Shown piece after piece: positions 5,615 to 6,926 of a stretch of 6,926 nt of DNA; position 1 is the first letter of the stretch, and each line of letters opens with the position of its first letter. Made by a program: the position numbers and the translations under genes. Source of the stretch: Myxococcaceae bacterium (lineage in GTDB: Bacteria > Myxococcota > Myxococcia > Myxococcales > Myxococcaceae); the NCBI GenBank assembly GCA_018262385.1, contig JAGSPQ010000185.1, positions 1 to 6,926 on the forward strand, in the 5' to 3' direction. The notes beneath the pieces are model-generated. The model had not been told where the DNA came from. It saw only the letters and a program-made list of their open reading frames with translations, and ran no database searches.

Positions 5615-6926
5615 TCAGGGGCGCATCAACATCACCGAGCCCATCATCCCCAGCTCGACGTGGTCGAGGATGTGGCAGTGGAACATCCACATCCCCGGCC
5701 GGTCGTCCCACGTCACCGCCAGCTTCACCGTGTGCTTCGCCGGGATGTTGACCGTGTCCTTCCACTCCAGCACCGGCCACGGCACCTGGTTGTCCTCGCG
5801 CACCTGGAACGAGAACCCGTGCAGATGAAACGGGTGGTCGTAGGCGGTCGAGTTGCTCACCGACCACAGCTCGGTCTCGCCCACCACCGCGTGCAGCGCA
5901 GCGGCCTCGTCGAAGGTCGAGCCGTTGAAGCCGAGCACCGCGTTGCCGGTGGGGCCGACCTTCTCCATCAGCTCGAGGGAGACCGCCTTGGCCGCCGTGG
6001 TGTCGATCGGGAGGACGGTGCGCAGCTTCGCGGGCAGCGGCGTGGCGGCCCGGGCCGGAGGTCCGTCGGCGGTCACCTCGAAGACCATGAACGGCTCGGG
6101 CGGCCGCGGGCTGTTGATGTGGAAGCGATCGGAGTCCTCCCAGAAGATCGTCGTCTTCCAGGCCGGCCCCTTCGGGTTGACGTAGAGCTCGGCCCGCTCT
6201 CCGGGCGTCAGCGTCAGGTCGGAGATCGGCTGCGGCCGGGCGATCAACCCGCTGTCGCCGCCAATCCGCACCAGGCTCTGATCGAGGACCTTGAACTTCA
6301 GGTACCGCGCGCGGGAGGCGTTGATCACCCGCCAGCGCTGGGGGACGCCCTGCCGCGCCTTCAAGGTGGGCAGCTGCTTCCCGTTCACCAGCAGCAGCTC
6401 GCCTTCGCGGCCGAAGTAATCGCCGAACCAGCCGCTCTCGTCGCCGGGCCGCAGCGTCCCGTCGGGCTTCACCCCGAGGTCGGTGAACATCAGCACCACG
6501 TCGTCGCCCAGTCCCTGCTCGGCCGGATCCTCCACCACCAGCGCGCCGAACAACCCGAAGCCGACCTGCGCCGACGAGTCGACGTGGGAGTGGTACCAGA
6601 AGGTCCCGGCGTCGATCAGGTCGAACTCGTAGTCGAAGGTGCCGCCGGCCGGAATCGTCGGCCCGGCGCCGTCCATCTGGTTGGGCACCCGCATTCCGTG
6701 CCAGTGGATGCTGGTCCCAGCCGGGAGCGAGTTGGTGAAGTGGAGCTTGAGCCGCTGGCCCTTCTTCGCGCGGATCAGCGGGCCGGGGACCGTGCCGTTG
6801 TAGGTCCACATCGGGGTCTGCTTGCCCGGGCGCAGCTCGAGGTTCTGCACCTTCGCCTCCAGCCGGTGCTCCACCACCGCGTCGGAAGGATCGAGATCCT
6901 CGAGCGCGGCCAGCTTCAGCTCGGCG
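5615..6926 (-). CDS. Three-domain multicopper oxidase (5' end outside the window)
   Basis: Laccase/CueO/CotA-like oxidase that takes single electrons from a substrate at a type 1 copper and reduces O2 to water at a trinuclear cluster. The frame stays open to the right edge, so the start and any export signal are missing; about 436 codons are present. All four copper motifs are intact: HWHG (about 6698-6706), WYHSH (about 6584-6594), HPFHLHG (about 5817-5837) and HCHILDHVELGM (about 5645-5680). In the last, Cys is the type 1 ligand and the final Met the likely axial ligand, which suggests a moderate redox potential. The early YNGTVPGPLIRAKKG segment is typical of domain 1. There is no Met-rich insert of the CueO type in the visible part. 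The substrate cannot be told: Cu(I), other metal, phenolic or a cytochrome are all possible. The haem protein gene downstream may be its partner. Confidence 0.93.
   Translation of the reverse strand, partial: AELKLAALEDLDPSDAVVEHRLEAKVQNLELRPGKQTPMWTYNGTVPGPLIRAKKGQRLKLHFTNSLPAGTSIHWHGMRVPNQMDGAGPTIPAGGTFDYEFDLIDAGTFWYHSHVDSSAQVGFGLFGALVVEDPAEQGLGDDVVLMFTDLGVKPDGTLRPGDESGWFGDYFGREGELLLVNGKQLPTLKARQGVPQRWRVINASRARYLKFKVLDQSLVRIGGDSGLIARPQPISDLTLTPGERAELYVNPKGPAWKTTIFWEDSDRFHINSPRPPEPFMVFEVTADGPPARAATPLPAKLRTVLPIDTTAAKAVSLELMEKVGPTGNAVLGFNGSTFDEAAALHAVVGETELWSVSNSTAYDHPFHLHGFSFQVREDNQVPWPVLEWKDTVNIPAKHTVKLAVTWDDRPGMWMFHCHILDHVELGMMGSVMLMRP

Overview
The window is a compact, very GC-rich, gene-dense stretch. 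It suggests a Gram-negative bacterium with a high-GC genome. A deltaproteobacterial/Myxococcota-like or similar soil or sediment lineage is a guess from the base composition and the clade II-type NosZ; nothing here fixes the taxon.

Positions 1-5085, + strand: a nitrous oxide reductase maturation operon in the order nosZ (3' part only) - nosD - nosF - nosL - nosY - an uncharacterised 230-aa membrane protein. The first five genes overlap by 4 to 11 bases, and the sixth follows after 9 bases with its Shine-Dalgarno in the nosY stop. They almost certainly share one transcript whose promoter lies upstream of the window. NosZ reduces N2O to N2 in the periplasm. NosDFY (periplasmic beta-helix protein, ATPase and permease) is the ABC-type maturation complex for the CuZ centre, and NosL is its Cu(I) donor. 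The sixth gene has two predicted periplasmic loops with several His, Asp/Glu and Asn residues. From its position it is the best candidate here for a little-studied partner of copper-site assembly or electron supply.

Positions 5089-6926, - strand: a convergent pair. Reading leftwards these are a three-domain multicopper oxidase (5' end cut by the window edge, all four copper motifs present), then 55 bases, then a membrane-anchored monohaem c-type protein of the Haem_bd type. The two clusters meet tail to tail with 3 bases between stop codons.

Everything visible is periplasmic copper or haem redox chemistry. The points most worth a second look are the 230-aa membrane protein, the apparent exchange of membrane anchors (NosD has a lipobox, NosL a transmembrane helix), a tetra-histidine in NosL, a charged tail on NosZ, and the oxidase/cytochrome pair. 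No RNA genes, mobile elements, CRISPR arrays or non-coding stretches above 300 bases were seen.
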